Shown piece by piece: positions 1 through 6,571 of a DNA stretch of 14,396 bases. The stretch spans positions 1 to 14,396 of the forward strand of contig JAEYXC010000190.1 of assembly GCA_023428655.1 (NCBI GenBank). The letters run 5' to 3'. A program made the position numbers and the translations under genes. Below the pieces are notes generated by a model. It was not told the origin of the DNA and did no database searches. It saw only the letters and a list, made by a program, of their open reading frames with translations. This stretch comes from Bacillota bacterium. Lineage in GTDB: Bacteria > Bacillota > Clostridia > Lachnospirales > Lachnospiraceae. Every line of letters starts with the position of its first letter. Position 1 is the stretch's first letter.

Positions 1-1046
1 AGCTGCGAAGTATCACTATATTATCCACACCGAGTGAGGTTTTACCGGTCGTTATCAACAACAAGCAGCTGGATGCTTCCCTTGAGACCTTATTGGATTA
101 CCGCCCTATCACGCTACGCAACGAAAAGGAACGGGCTATTTTTAAGCTTCAGGAGGGAATTTGTCTGGGCTTTCGTAATTTTCTGAATGCACAGGGCTTT
201 ACCGAGATTCACTCTCCAAAGATCGTCTATGCGGGAGCCGAAGGCGGATCCAATATTTTTAAGCTTGATTATTTTGGCGGTGACGCTTATCTTACCCAAA
301 GTCCGCAATTCTACAAGCAGATGATGGTAGGAGTGTATGAAAGGGTTTACGAAATCGGTCCCGTATTCCGGGCGGAGAAGCATGATACCTCCAGACATCT
401 GAACGAATACACCAGCGTTGACTTTGAGATGGGCTATATCGAACACTTCGAGGAAATCATGGAAATGGAGACTCGTATGCTTCGATTTACACTCAATTTC
501 ATATCCGAGTATTATCAGAAGGAGATATCCTTGCTAAAAATAAATATGCCCGAAATCACCTCCATTCCCGCTCTCTCCTTCAAGGAAGCAAAGGAAATGA
601 TTGCGGATGCTTACCACCGCGAAGTCAAGGACTGGGACGACTTTGAACCCGAGGAGGAGAGGCTGTTATATGAATTGGTTCGTAAGCTTACCGGAAGTGA
701 ATTTGTATTCGTTACCCACTATCCAACAAAGAAACGCCCCTTCTATGCGATGGAGGATCCCACAAATCCGGAGGTTACATTAAGCTTCGACTTACTGTTT
801 CGCGGCATGGAGATTACCACCGGTGGACAACGAATCCATAATTACGAAAAACAGCTTAAGAAGATGCTGACTAGAGAGATGCATCCGGAGGAGTTCGATA
901 GCTATCTGATGATACACAAATATGGAATGCCCCCTCACGGTGGACTCGGACTTGGATTAGAGCGTTTTACCAGCAGGCTTTTGGAGCAAAACAATGTAAG
1001 ACGGTCCTGTCTGTTCCCCAGAGATATTAACCGACTTACACCGTAG
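1..1046 (+). CDS. aspS: Aspartyl-tRNA synthetase, archaeal type (AspS2), 5'-truncated by window edge
   Basis: This class II synthetase charges tRNA with aspartate in the cytoplasm. The first whole codon is at base 3, and the frame is open across the edge, so the TTG at 93 is internal. About 347 residues are present. Archaeal-type AspRS is usually about 430 residues, so the N-terminal OB-fold anticodon domain is mostly missing. Motif 1 lies near 195-248 (GFTEIHSPK). The AspRS-type LTQSPQFYKQ stretch follows it. Motif 2 is at about 363-431 (FRAEKHDTSRHLNEY) and motif 3 at about 941-971 (GGLGLGLERF). The C-terminus is FPRDINRLTP. The HDTSRHLNEY loop and the absence of the large insertion of bacterial AspRS place it with the archaeal/eukaryotic type. 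AsnRS is the main alternative, but the SPQ.YKQ motif argues against it. Whether it is non-discriminating (charging tRNA-Asn too) cannot be judged without the N-terminal domain. Confidence 0.9.
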   Translation, partial: LRSITILSTPSEVLPVVINNKQLDASLETLLDYRPITLRNEKERAIFKLQEGICLGFRNFLNAQGFTEIHSPKIVYAGAEGGSNIFKLDYFGGDAYLTQSPQFYKQMMVGVYERVYEIGPVFRAEKHDTSRHLNEYTSVDFEMGYIEHFEEIMEMETRMLRFTLNFISEYYQKEISLLKINMPEITSIPALSFKEAKEMIADAYHREVKDWDDFEPEEERLLYELVRKLTGSEFVFVTHYPTKKRPFYAMEDPTNPEVTLSFDLLFRGMEITTGGQRIHNYEKQLKKMLTREMHPEEFDSYLMIHKYGMPPHGGLGLGLERFTSRLLEQNNVRRSCLFPRDINRLTP

Positions 1047-1146
1047 CTGTTACTGATTTACTCGATTGCCGATCAGATCGATTTTCCATTAGGCAGCATT
1101 CATTTCATTTAATACCGAACGTTAACTCCTAATCCTCATTCCTAAT

Positions 1147-1197
1147 CAAAAATACGGGTAGCTTCCATCACCCTATGTCGATGGAAATAACCCGTAT
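1147..1197 (-). terminator. Intrinsic terminator of the minus-strand small protein gene
   Basis: Arms ATACGGGT (1152-1159) and ACCCGTAT (1190-1197) form the outer stem. TTCCATC (1163-1169) and GATGGAA (1180-1186) form the inner stem. Read on the minus strand, the hairpin is followed directly by TTTTT (complement of 1148-1152). It lies about 40 bases past the stop of the gene ending at 1240. It may also stop transcription from the synthetase on the + strand, but there the T run is displaced. Confidence 0.75.
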
Positions 1198-1239
1198 GTT
1201 GGAATAAAGCAAATTTTTTATGGTTCGTATACTACGAAG

Positions 1240-1602
1240 CTAGCTCAAGGAATCAAGCTGTTCCTTCCTACGCTCCTGCTTCGCCTTGGCATTTTCGAAA
1301 TCCTGCTGATTCATATGCTCTGCATTGTGATTAAGATAGCCTTCGGCAAATAGCAGTCGCTTCTCTGTATTTTCCTTTTGTTTATTATTAATACTATCTC
1401 CATAAGCAACCTTTTCTTTAAGATGGTCAATCTCGCCCTGGCGTTCTCTCTGAATCTCCTTGGCATGCTGAATATTCTGAGGGGAACGAGATATATCCGA
1501 ATGTTCCTCCAGATGACGCTCCGTTCTGGTTTTCTTCTCAACCAGATTCTCAATATGCTCGATTCGTCTTTCGTTTTCTGATCCGCTCTTAAATTGCTCC
1601 AT
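1240..1602 (-). CDS. Small charged helical protein with two Tlp-like repeats; putative forespore protein
   Basis: The product has 120 residues, is very hydrophilic, has no membrane segment or Cys, and is predicted to be almost all helix. It contains an internal duplication. Residues 28-61 and 87-119 align as E..L, then AK..Q..R...(I/L)D.L, with a 58-residue offset over the second half (K48/K106, Q51/Q109, R54/R112, D59/D117, L61/L119). Each unit resembles what I recall of the Tlp family of minor small acid-soluble spore proteins: a helix, a short polar linker, then a K(N/Q)ERR...(I/L)DS-type second helix. Tlp proteins are about 75-85 residues, so this would be a double-length variant. The start is chosen from GGAAGG six bases before the ATG. 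A sigma-F/G-like promoter lies upstream at 1650-1679, and a terminator follows. The Tlp link is from memory and is the uncertain part. A generic coiled-coil hypothetical protein is the alternative. Confidence 0.75.
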   Translation of the reverse strand: MEQFKSGSENERRIEHIENLVEKKTRTERHLEEHSDISRSPQNIQHAKEIQRERQGEIDHLKEKVAYGDSINNKQKENTEKRLLFAEGYLNHNAEHMNQQDFENAKAKQERRKEQLDSLS

Positions 1603-1630
1603 ATTTATCCTTCCTTTCCATTCCTTGATC

Positions 1631-1658
1631 GAGAAAATATTCTCCCTCTTATTTTCTC
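1631..1658. repeat. 9-bp inverted repeat overlapping the putative forespore promoter
   Basis: GAGAAAATA (1631-1639) and TATTTTCTC (1650-1658) are perfect arms separated by 10 bases. One arm lies in the -10 element and the other just after the expected start site. This is the layout of an operator. It is too AT-rich and lacks a T run, so it does not look like a terminator of the upstream gene. Confidence 0.6.
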
Positions 1659-1679
1659 CTGGCTTAGGATAGGATATTC
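1650..1679 (-). promoter_or_regulatory. Putative sigma-F/sigma-G (forespore) promoter
   Basis: On the minus strand, GAATA (complement of 1675-1679) is followed after exactly 15 bases by GGAGAAAATA (complement of 1650-1659). The -10 fits the B. subtilis sigma-F form GGNRANAHTR at every position. The -35 fits the sigma-G form GHATR and misses sigma-F GYWTA at one base. The start point would be near 1643, giving a leader of about 40 nt. I see no sigma-A promoter in this 87-base gap. Confidence 0.5.
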
Positions 1680-1689
1680 TAAAAATAAT

Positions 1690-2508
1690 TTATTTCCGAT
1701 TTCTCATGTAGTAAAACATGTATTGCTGGACTATGCCGGCATGACCCTGATAAAGCTGCAGGTCAAATTCATTTTGGTACACTTCCTCAAGGATCCTTTT
1801 TATCCACACATCAATGGGAAATACCTCGATATGATGAAGGCCATAAAGACAGATACAATTGGCTACCTTTTCTCCAATTCCATGAAGCTTTTTTAATGCT
1901 TCAAAGGCTTCGGAATAACAATAGGTTTTAATCTCATCCGGCTTCAGTTGTCCGTTCTGTATTGCTTGTGATGCCCGAAGGATATATTCATCTCGATAAC
2001 CTACCTTTAGCTCCCGCAGCTCATCCTTGGTAGCCTTCGCTAATTGCTCCGGTGTAGGAAATGCATACAAATCCCCCTCCTTACCTCTAGCCCCTTCAAT
2101 TCTACTTCCATATCGTTGGCATAAGGCTTCCACAGCACTTTTAATTGCAGGAATATTTTTATTCTGTGAGAGAATAAAGCTAATCATCATTTCAAAAAAA
2201 TCCTGCTTTAAAATTCGAATTCCTTTCCCGAATTCTGCGGCTGAACGAAGAAAGGAATCTTCTCCGTTCCTTAATCTATTCACCAACCCTTGATAATCAT
2301 ACTCCAGATCAAAGTAATCCTTCCACAGCTCCTCATATTCCTCCTCGCTACAGCTCAGTTCAACCACGTCTTCTTCCAGCTGGCGTAATTCTAGATATTT
2401 TCCAAAAGCAATGAGATTATAGCAGCCTTCTCCCATGTAATTCATACGAAAGCATTGGCCTGATTCCGCTATTTGCTCAATATTAAAATTTTCATTATGT
2501 ACCTTCAT
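1690..2508 (-). CDS. ogg: 8-oxoguanine DNA glycosylase/AP lyase, OGG1 type
   Basis: This enzyme removes 8-oxoguanine paired with C and nicks the abasic site, in base-excision repair. The 272 residues follow the OGG fold. An N-terminal domain carries the GQCFR motif (17-21). QDFFEMMISFILSQNKNI (102-119) corresponds to the human QDPFE...NNNI region that contacts the estranged cytosine. The helix-hairpin-helix-Gly/Asp motif is at 205-240. The catalytic Lys is K214 (GIGEKVANC) and the catalytic Asp is D233 (FPIDVW). Their 19-residue spacing equals that of human K249/D268. The protein is shorter than human OGG1 and close to clostridial homologues, and nothing looks broken. AGAGGTG seven bases before the ATG supports the start. 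The next gene on this strand starts 87 bases downstream and has its own promoter. Confidence 0.92.
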   Translation of the reverse strand: MKVHNENFNIEQIAESGQCFRMNYMGEGCYNLIAFGKYLELRQLEEDVVELSCSEEEYEELWKDYFDLEYDYQGLVNRLRNGEDSFLRSAAEFGKGIRILKQDFFEMMISFILSQNKNIPAIKSAVEALCQRYGSRIEGARGKEGDLYAFPTPEQLAKATKDELRELKVGYRDEYILRASQAIQNGQLKPDEIKTYCYSEAFEALKKLHGIGEKVANCICLYGLHHIEVFPIDVWIKRILEEVYQNEFDLQLYQGHAGIVQQYMFYYMRNRK

Positions 2509-2832
2509 TATTCACCTCTTGTATTATGTCAATCATACAGCATTATGTCTCACCCGACCTCCCAGTCGGATGACAATCATCTCACTTTCAAATCAGCTAA
2601 GTCATACCTAGCATTTCATTTCAATGGTCAATGTAATCTTACATTGTTTCGTACTAAACGTATAAAATCAATCTACTCATCTTATCTACTCCCACAAATA
2701 AACCTTTTCTTATGGATTGGAAGCTTTGCTCTGTAATAATGTCGGTGCTTCTCCCGATTAAATTATATCTCTATAATCTTTAATCTACAAGTTTCAGGTT
2801 CTGGAAGAAGGGTTATAAAAGGCCCCCTCCTC

Positions 2833-2861
2833 TTGTAATTTTCATATACATACGATACAAT
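2833..2861 (+). promoter_or_regulatory. Candidate sigma-A promoter of the GNAT gene
   Basis: TTGTAA (2833-2838), 17 bases, then TACAAT (2856-2861). The match is four of six at -35 and five of six at -10, with ideal spacing. Transcription from about 2868 would give a leader of about 115 nt that contains the overlapping inverted repeats at 2910-2947. Confidence 0.45.
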
Positions 2862-2909
2862 TACTGTTACTATGGCGTGAAGCGTTGGCTTTTCTGTCAA
2901 TATATTATC

Positions 2910-2947
2910 TTTCAATTCGTCTTTCGATTGAAACCGTCACTCGAAAG
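2910..2947 (+). repeat. Two overlapping, mutually exclusive hairpins in the leader
   Basis: TTTCAAT (2910-2916) can pair with ATTGAAA (2927-2933). CTTTCGA (2921-2927) can pair with TCGAAAG (2941-2947). The second arm of one overlaps the first arm of the other, so only one hairpin can form at a time. No T run follows either. It could be an operator pair or a structured leader. Confidence 0.5.
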
Positions 2948-2983
2948 TAAGGGGAATAGAATTAATAATGATTTGGAGGTTGG

Positions 2984-3490
2984 ATGATGTTGAAAATGAG
3001 ACTTGAAGAATTCACTCTGCGACTTGCCACTGTGGAGGACACTGCTCTAATACTGGATTTTATTAAGGAGTTGGCTGAATATGAGCACATGTCGGATCAG
3101 GTAGTAGCAACGCAGGAGCTGTTGCAGGAAACTATCTTTGTTCAAAAGAAGGCTGAGGTGGTTATCGCTGAATATCAGAATAGACCCGTCGGCTTTGCGC
3201 TGTTCTTTCACAATTATTCTACCTTTCTTGGCAGACCCGGAATCTATCTAGAAGACCTTTATGTGAAGGAAGAAATGAGGGGCATGGGCTTTGGCACTCA
3301 AATTCTATCTTTTTTGGCAAAATTAGCAACCGAACGGGGCTGCGGAAGATTGGAATGGGCATGTCTTGACTGGAATGAACCCTCCATCCAATTCTATCAG
3401 TCCATGGGGGCTGTACCGATGAGCGAATGGACTGTATATCGTCTACAGGGGGAAGCACTACAGAATATGGCAGCCCGTACGATCGAATAA
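2984..3490 (+). CDS. GNAT N-acetyltransferase, SSAT-like (diamine/polyamine type)
   Basis: Transfers acetyl from acetyl-CoA to an amine, in the cytoplasm. The 168 residues form one GNAT domain. The acetyl-CoA pyrophosphate loop is RGMGFG (99-104). HNYSTFLGRPGIYLEDLYV (76-94) and GCGRLEW..LDWN..SI.FY (119-138) are hallmarks of the spermidine/spermine N1-acetyltransferase subgroup. Tyr138 matches the general-acid Tyr of human SSAT1 (Y140), and GA.PMSEWTVYRL closes the domain. Substrates in this subgroup include polyamines and thialysine, so the exact amine is unknown. GGAGG at 2975-2979 is four bases from this ATG and seven from the next one at 2987, and the latter may be the true start. It appears monocistronic, since a separate promoter follows at 3515. 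Confidence 0.85.
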   Translation: MMLKMRLEEFTLRLATVEDTALILDFIKELAEYEHMSDQVVATQELLQETIFVQKKAEVVIAEYQNRPVGFALFFHNYSTFLGRPGIYLEDLYVKEEMRGMGFGTQILSFLAKLATERGCGRLEWACLDWNEPSIQFYQSMGAVPMSEWTVYRLQGEALQNMAARTIE

Positions 3491-3514
3491 TCCATCTTTC
3501 TACACGAAAACACA

Positions 3515-3543
3515 TTGAGTAATCCATAGGAATCACGTATAAT
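3515..3543 (+). promoter_or_regulatory. Sigma-A promoter of the MFS gene
   Basis: TTGAGT (3515-3520), 17 bases, then a perfect TATAAT (3538-3543). It starts 25 bases after the acetyltransferase stop and sits about 50 bases before the permease start, so the permease has its own transcript. Confidence 0.7.
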
Positions 3544-3596
3544 ACATATGTAACAACAAGGATTGATGGCAATGGAGCCGGAGGATTTTCGACAAC

Positions 3597-5024
3597 ATGA
3601 ATAATTTTTCTTACATACACCGCTATCTAATGGGGCAGCTTAGGCGAATCTATTTTATGGCCTTACCGGAGTCCAAACAGGACTTAAAAAGCAGCCGCAT
3701 CTATTATACCACTGCGGACAGTGCTGCTCAAACCATAGGACAGCTGGCAGGAGGTACCTTCCTGGCCACCTTGATGTCCCATAGCGGAATCTCGGATGCA
3801 AATATCGGCATCATTACCTCCTTAGTCAGTTTTGCTGCTTTGACTCAGCTCTTTTTAATTAATTATTTTAAAAAGATTAAAAAGTACAAATTTCTTGTTA
3901 CCGTCACTGCTTTGCAGCGTGTTCTTTTTGCTGCCCTTTATTTTGTCCCCTTGTTTATGATCAGTGATACGGCCAAGGCCTTTCTCATCGTTATTTTATA
4001 TTTCGTTGGTCAGGTCTTCGTACAGATCGGAACCCCGGCATCACAGGATTGGATTGCCAGCCTGGTACCCAGCCGTCTTAGAGGAAAGTACTTCTCGATC
4101 AAGGACTCCGTAGCAGTATTTGTGGTCTCCAGTATGATGCTGATCTGTGGAATGATTTTGGATTATTTTAAGAAGGCTGACATTTTCACCGGCTTTATTA
4201 TCATCGGTGTACTTATCTTTATATTGACATTAATCAATGTCATAGGACTTTCCTTAATGAAGGAGCCAAAGCTTTCCTATGTTAATCACGATGGTAAGGA
4301 GATGCATGGTCGACTTGCCAAAAGAGCTAAGGAGCAGGTGGTTGTCGTAAAGGGACAAAGCATCTTCTCTGAAATCAAGGAAGCAATATGCGACCGTAAA
4401 TATCGAAAGGCTTTCTCCATACAATTCCTCTTTACCTTAGCTTTTTATATCTGTACTCCCTTTAATTCCAGTTATATGATCAATGATTTAGCCTTACCCT
4501 ATACCTTTATCATGCTGGTGGGCTTTATTTTCAATCTGTACCGTATCTATATCATGCCAAGACTGGGCAGGCTAGCTGACAAACATGGAATGGGAAAGGT
4601 TCTTCGCTTTACTTTACTGGCATTGGGAATGAACTTTCTATCCGTTGCCTTCATGATGCCCTTCAATGCATATCCGATGTTTATTTTATCCTCCTTCTTT
4701 AGCTCCACTGCGTGGGCCTTCGTGGGCATTGGTTTATTTGGCATACAGTTGGATTTTTATCGGAGTGAGAAGCGTATGATTTGGCTTACCTTGACCTCCT
4801 CCGTCTCCGGGCTATTCGGCTTTCTTGTTTCTGTAGTAGGTGGCTCCATCTTGGATAAACTACAGCAGTTGAACCTTAATTTGTTTGGACAGAAAATATA
4901 TGCTCAGCAGATTCTGAACCTGATGGGCTTTGCAATTATTGTATTAGCGGTAATCTTTATCCGCTGCCGAATAGAGACAGAGAAGATTGACACCAATCGT
5001 CAAGATGGCAGGGTTAAGGTTTAG
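3597..5024 (+). CDS. Major facilitator superfamily permease, substrate unknown
   Basis: An integral membrane transporter of 475 residues with about twelve hydrophobic segments in two halves. The N-terminal half spans roughly residues 40-222. A charged cytoplasmic loop follows at about 223-265. The second half runs from about 270 to 460. The loop between helices 2 and 3 is the basic KKIKKYK (92-98). SLVPSRLRGKYFSIKD (155-170), after helix 4, resembles the MFS R-x-R-G-like segment of a permease group common in Clostridia. GRLADKHGMGK in the second half is the C-terminal counterpart of MFS motif A. The start ATG has GGAGG twelve bases upstream, longer than usual, and no better in-frame start exists before Met12. 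Nothing in the sequence or neighbourhood fixes the substrate. The dehydrogenase downstream has its own promoter. Confidence 0.8.
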   Translation: MNNFSYIHRYLMGQLRRIYFMALPESKQDLKSSRIYYTTADSAAQTIGQLAGGTFLATLMSHSGISDANIGIITSLVSFAALTQLFLINYFKKIKKYKFLVTVTALQRVLFAALYFVPLFMISDTAKAFLIVILYFVGQVFVQIGTPASQDWIASLVPSRLRGKYFSIKDSVAVFVVSSMMLICGMILDYFKKADIFTGFIIIGVLIFILTLINVIGLSLMKEPKLSYVNHDGKEMHGRLAKRAKEQVVVVKGQSIFSEIKEAICDRKYRKAFSIQFLFTLAFYICTPFNSSYMINDLALPYTFIMLVGFIFNLYRIYIMPRLGRLADKHGMGKVLRFTLLALGMNFLSVAFMMPFNAYPMFILSSFFSSTAWAFVGIGLFGIQLDFYRSEKRMIWLTLTSSVSGLFGFLVSVVGGSILDKLQQLNLNLFGQKIYAQQILNLMGFAIIVLAVIFIRCRIETEKIDTNRQDGRVKV

Positions 5025-5103
5025 CGGCTATTTCCCTTTACCGTATGGCTATATTCTATTTCTGGCCTCCACCTGCTTTATTTGGTAATAATTCCTTATC
5101 CTA

Positions 5104-5133
5104 TTGCCTATGTTATCCAATATAAGTTATAAT
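5104..5133 (+). promoter_or_regulatory. Candidate sigma-A promoter of the Ldh2-family dehydrogenase
   Basis: TTGCCT (5104-5109), 18 bases, then a perfect TATAAT (5128-5133). The expected start near 5140 leaves a leader of about 45 nt before the ATG at 5184. Confidence 0.5.
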
Positions 5134-5183
5134 ATTTGAGTAACCATCAAACACAATGACTTATCATAATGGAGGTAATTGAT

Positions 5184-6296
5184 ATGGAAACCAGACCGTA
5201 CATTTCCTGGGAATTAATTGGAGCTTTCATGACTGCTACGTTTGAGAAGCTAGGAGTTCCCCATGAGGAAGCAGTAATCTGCGCCGATGTATTAATGGAA
5301 AGCGACCGGAGAGGGATCGAAAGCCATGGGTGTAACCGCTTTAAGGCAATCTATATCGATCGTATGGAGGAGGGCATTCAGAAGCCTGTGACCGAATTTG
5401 ATATTATCCGAGAGACCCCCACTACTGCTGTGGTGGATGGTCATGACGGGATGGGGATGATTGTCGGTTACCGTTCCATGCAAATGGCCATTGATAAAGC
5501 GAAAAAATATGGGATGGGAATGGTGGCAGCCCGTAACTCCACACATTACGGTATTGCAGGATATTATTCCACTATGGCTACAAAGCAAGGCCTGATCGGC
5601 ATCACCGGAACCAATGCAAGACCCTCCATTGCACCTACCTTTGGCGTTGAAAATATGCTGGGCACCAATCCGCTTACCTTTGGATTTCCAACGGATGAGG
5701 ATTTTCCTTTCGTGCTTGACTGTGCAACCAGCATAACACAACGTGGTAAGATAGAATATTATGCCCGCACCGGACAGGACACGCCGAAGGGGATGGTAAT
5801 CGGACAAAACGGCGAGGCAATGACCGAAAGTAAACAGATTCTGACCGACCTTACCAAGGGAAATGCTGCCTTAGCACCCCTCGGTGGAATTGGGGAGGAG
5901 CTGGCCGGTTACAAGGGTTATGGCTATGCAACCGTAGTAGAGATATTATCCGCGGCCTTGCAAGCGGGCAGTTACCTGAAGCTTCTATCGGGTATCTCGG
6001 AGCAGGGCGAAAAGCAGCCGTATCACCTTGGACATTTCTTCATTGCCATTGATCCGGAGGCCTTTCTTGGTCTCGATACCTTCAAAAAAATTACCGGTGA
6101 CATCCTGCGCTCCCTGCGCTCCTCTAAGTTAGCTCCCGGTGAAGAACGTATCTATACTGCCGGAGAGAAGGAGTACCTATGCTGGTTAGAACGACAGGAC
6201 AAAGGGGTACCGATCGGCGAATCCGTTCAGAAGGAATTCATCGAGGTACGTGATAAATATAATCTTCCCTTTACCTTTCCCTTTGAGGCTGTATAG
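5184..6296 (+). CDS. Malate/L-lactate dehydrogenase family (Ldh2) NAD(P)-dependent oxidoreductase
   Basis: A cytoplasmic 2-hydroxyacid dehydrogenase of the Ldh2 fold, unrelated to Rossmann-type lactate dehydrogenases. Family members oxidise malate, lactate, ureidoglycolate, sulfolactate or 2,3-diketogulonate-type substrates, so the substrate here is open. Hallmarks in order: ESHGCNRF with the catalytic-region His48, NSTHYGIAGYY (118-128), TGTNARPSIAPTFG (141-154), GTNPLTFGFP (160-169), LDCATS (178-183), GYKGYG (242-247) and GHFFIAIDP (283-291). The length of 370 residues is normal and the gene is intact. An ATG at 5169 is in frame, but the strong GGAGG (5171-5175) lies after it and eight bases before the ATG at 5184, so 5184 is the start. 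A terminator follows at 6328. No pathway genes adjoin it. Confidence 0.87.
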   Translation: METRPYISWELIGAFMTATFEKLGVPHEEAVICADVLMESDRRGIESHGCNRFKAIYIDRMEEGIQKPVTEFDIIRETPTTAVVDGHDGMGMIVGYRSMQMAIDKAKKYGMGMVAARNSTHYGIAGYYSTMATKQGLIGITGTNARPSIAPTFGVENMLGTNPLTFGFPTDEDFPFVLDCATSITQRGKIEYYARTGQDTPKGMVIGQNGEAMTESKQILTDLTKGNAALAPLGGIGEELAGYKGYGYATVVEILSAALQAGSYLKLLSGISEQGEKQPYHLGHFFIAIDPEAFLGLDTFKKITGDILRSLRSSKLAPGEERIYTAGEKEYLCWLERQDKGVPIGESVQKEFIEVRDKYNLPFTFPFEAV

Positions 6297-6327
6297 CTAT
6301 CATCATTAATAGAATAAATTCAATTTT

Positions 6328-6383
6328 AAGCCCATATGTGAAAGCGAGACCATGTTTTGTCACTTCCCATAGGGGCTTTTTTT
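6328..6383 (+). terminator. Intrinsic terminator after the dehydrogenase
   Basis: AAGCCC (6328-6333) pairs with GGGCTT (6373-6378). TATG (6335-6338) pairs with CATA (6368-6371), and TGA with TCA further in. A run of seven T (6377-6383) follows. It lies about 30 bases past the stop codon. Confidence 0.8.
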
Positions 6384-6397
6384 ATTGTAATTTTTGA

Positions 6398-6427
6398 TTG
6401 ACAACAGGATGTATTATGACTTATAAT
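6398..6427 (+). promoter_or_regulatory. Consensus sigma-A promoter of the S-component gene
   Basis: A perfect TTGACA (6398-6403) and a perfect TATAAT (6422-6427) are separated by 18 bases. The start would be near 6434, giving an untranslated leader of about 140 nt. A promoter this close to consensus usually needs repression, which fits the inverted repeat directly downstream. Confidence 0.8.
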
Positions 6428-6435
6428 TACAGCTG

Positions 6436-6460
6436 ACAAGACAGCTATCATGTCTCTTGT
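6436..6460 (+). promoter_or_regulatory. Putative NiaR-like operator
   Basis: ACAAGACA (6436-6443) is followed after seven bases by TGTCTCTTGT (6451-6460). This is an inverted repeat apart from one inserted C. It covers the expected transcription start. Half-sites of the TGTCTTG/CAAGACA type are, as I recall, those of NiaR (YrxA), the niacin-responsive repressor of NAD genes in Firmicutes. The repeat is seen directly. Its assignment to NiaR is inference, supported by the niacin-transporter-like gene it precedes. Confidence 0.5.
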
Positions 6461-6571
6461 AAATAGAACCATATATCATTCATCGTGACATTATTGGTTC
6501 CGATTGCAATGATATTAAGATACAAAAAGGGAAGATTTAGAACTGCCAAATTCGGCAGAATGGAGGCTATT

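Larger units (their letters stand above)
2509..2983. other. 475-base intergenic region between divergent genes
   Basis: This region separates the minus-strand glycosylase from the + strand acetyltransferase. It holds a short CCGAC/GTCGG inverted repeat (2554-2558/2565-2569), an ATTATGTC direct repeat (2523 and 2542), the acetyltransferase promoter and its leader hairpins. Open frames here have no ribosome binding site and no recognisable protein pattern, so I call no gene. I found no convincing sigma-A promoter for the glycosylase. Confidence 0.6.

Noticed and set aside
114..446. 110-codon minus-strand frame inside the AspRS gene
   Set aside because: It is antisense to a clearly conserved synthetase core and has no ribosome binding site.
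2554..2569. CCGAC/GTCGG inverted repeat as a terminator or operator
   Set aside because: The stem is only five base pairs and no T run follows on either strand. I note it only as intergenic content.
2473..2736. Open frame of 87 codons on the + strand in the intergenic region
   Set aside because: It begins inside the glycosylase gene, has no ribosome binding site, and shows no protein-like pattern.
3219..3620. 133-codon minus-strand frame over the GNAT gene
   Set aside because: It overlaps conserved acetyltransferase sequence and the permease promoter, with no supporting signals.
5025..5168. Terminator after the MFS gene
   Set aside because: Only partial TAGC/GGCTA complementarity is visible, with no T run after a stable stem.
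5292..5807. 171-codon minus-strand frame inside the Ldh2-family gene
   Set aside because: Its length is a by-product of codon usage in the real gene on the other strand. It has no start signal and no family features.
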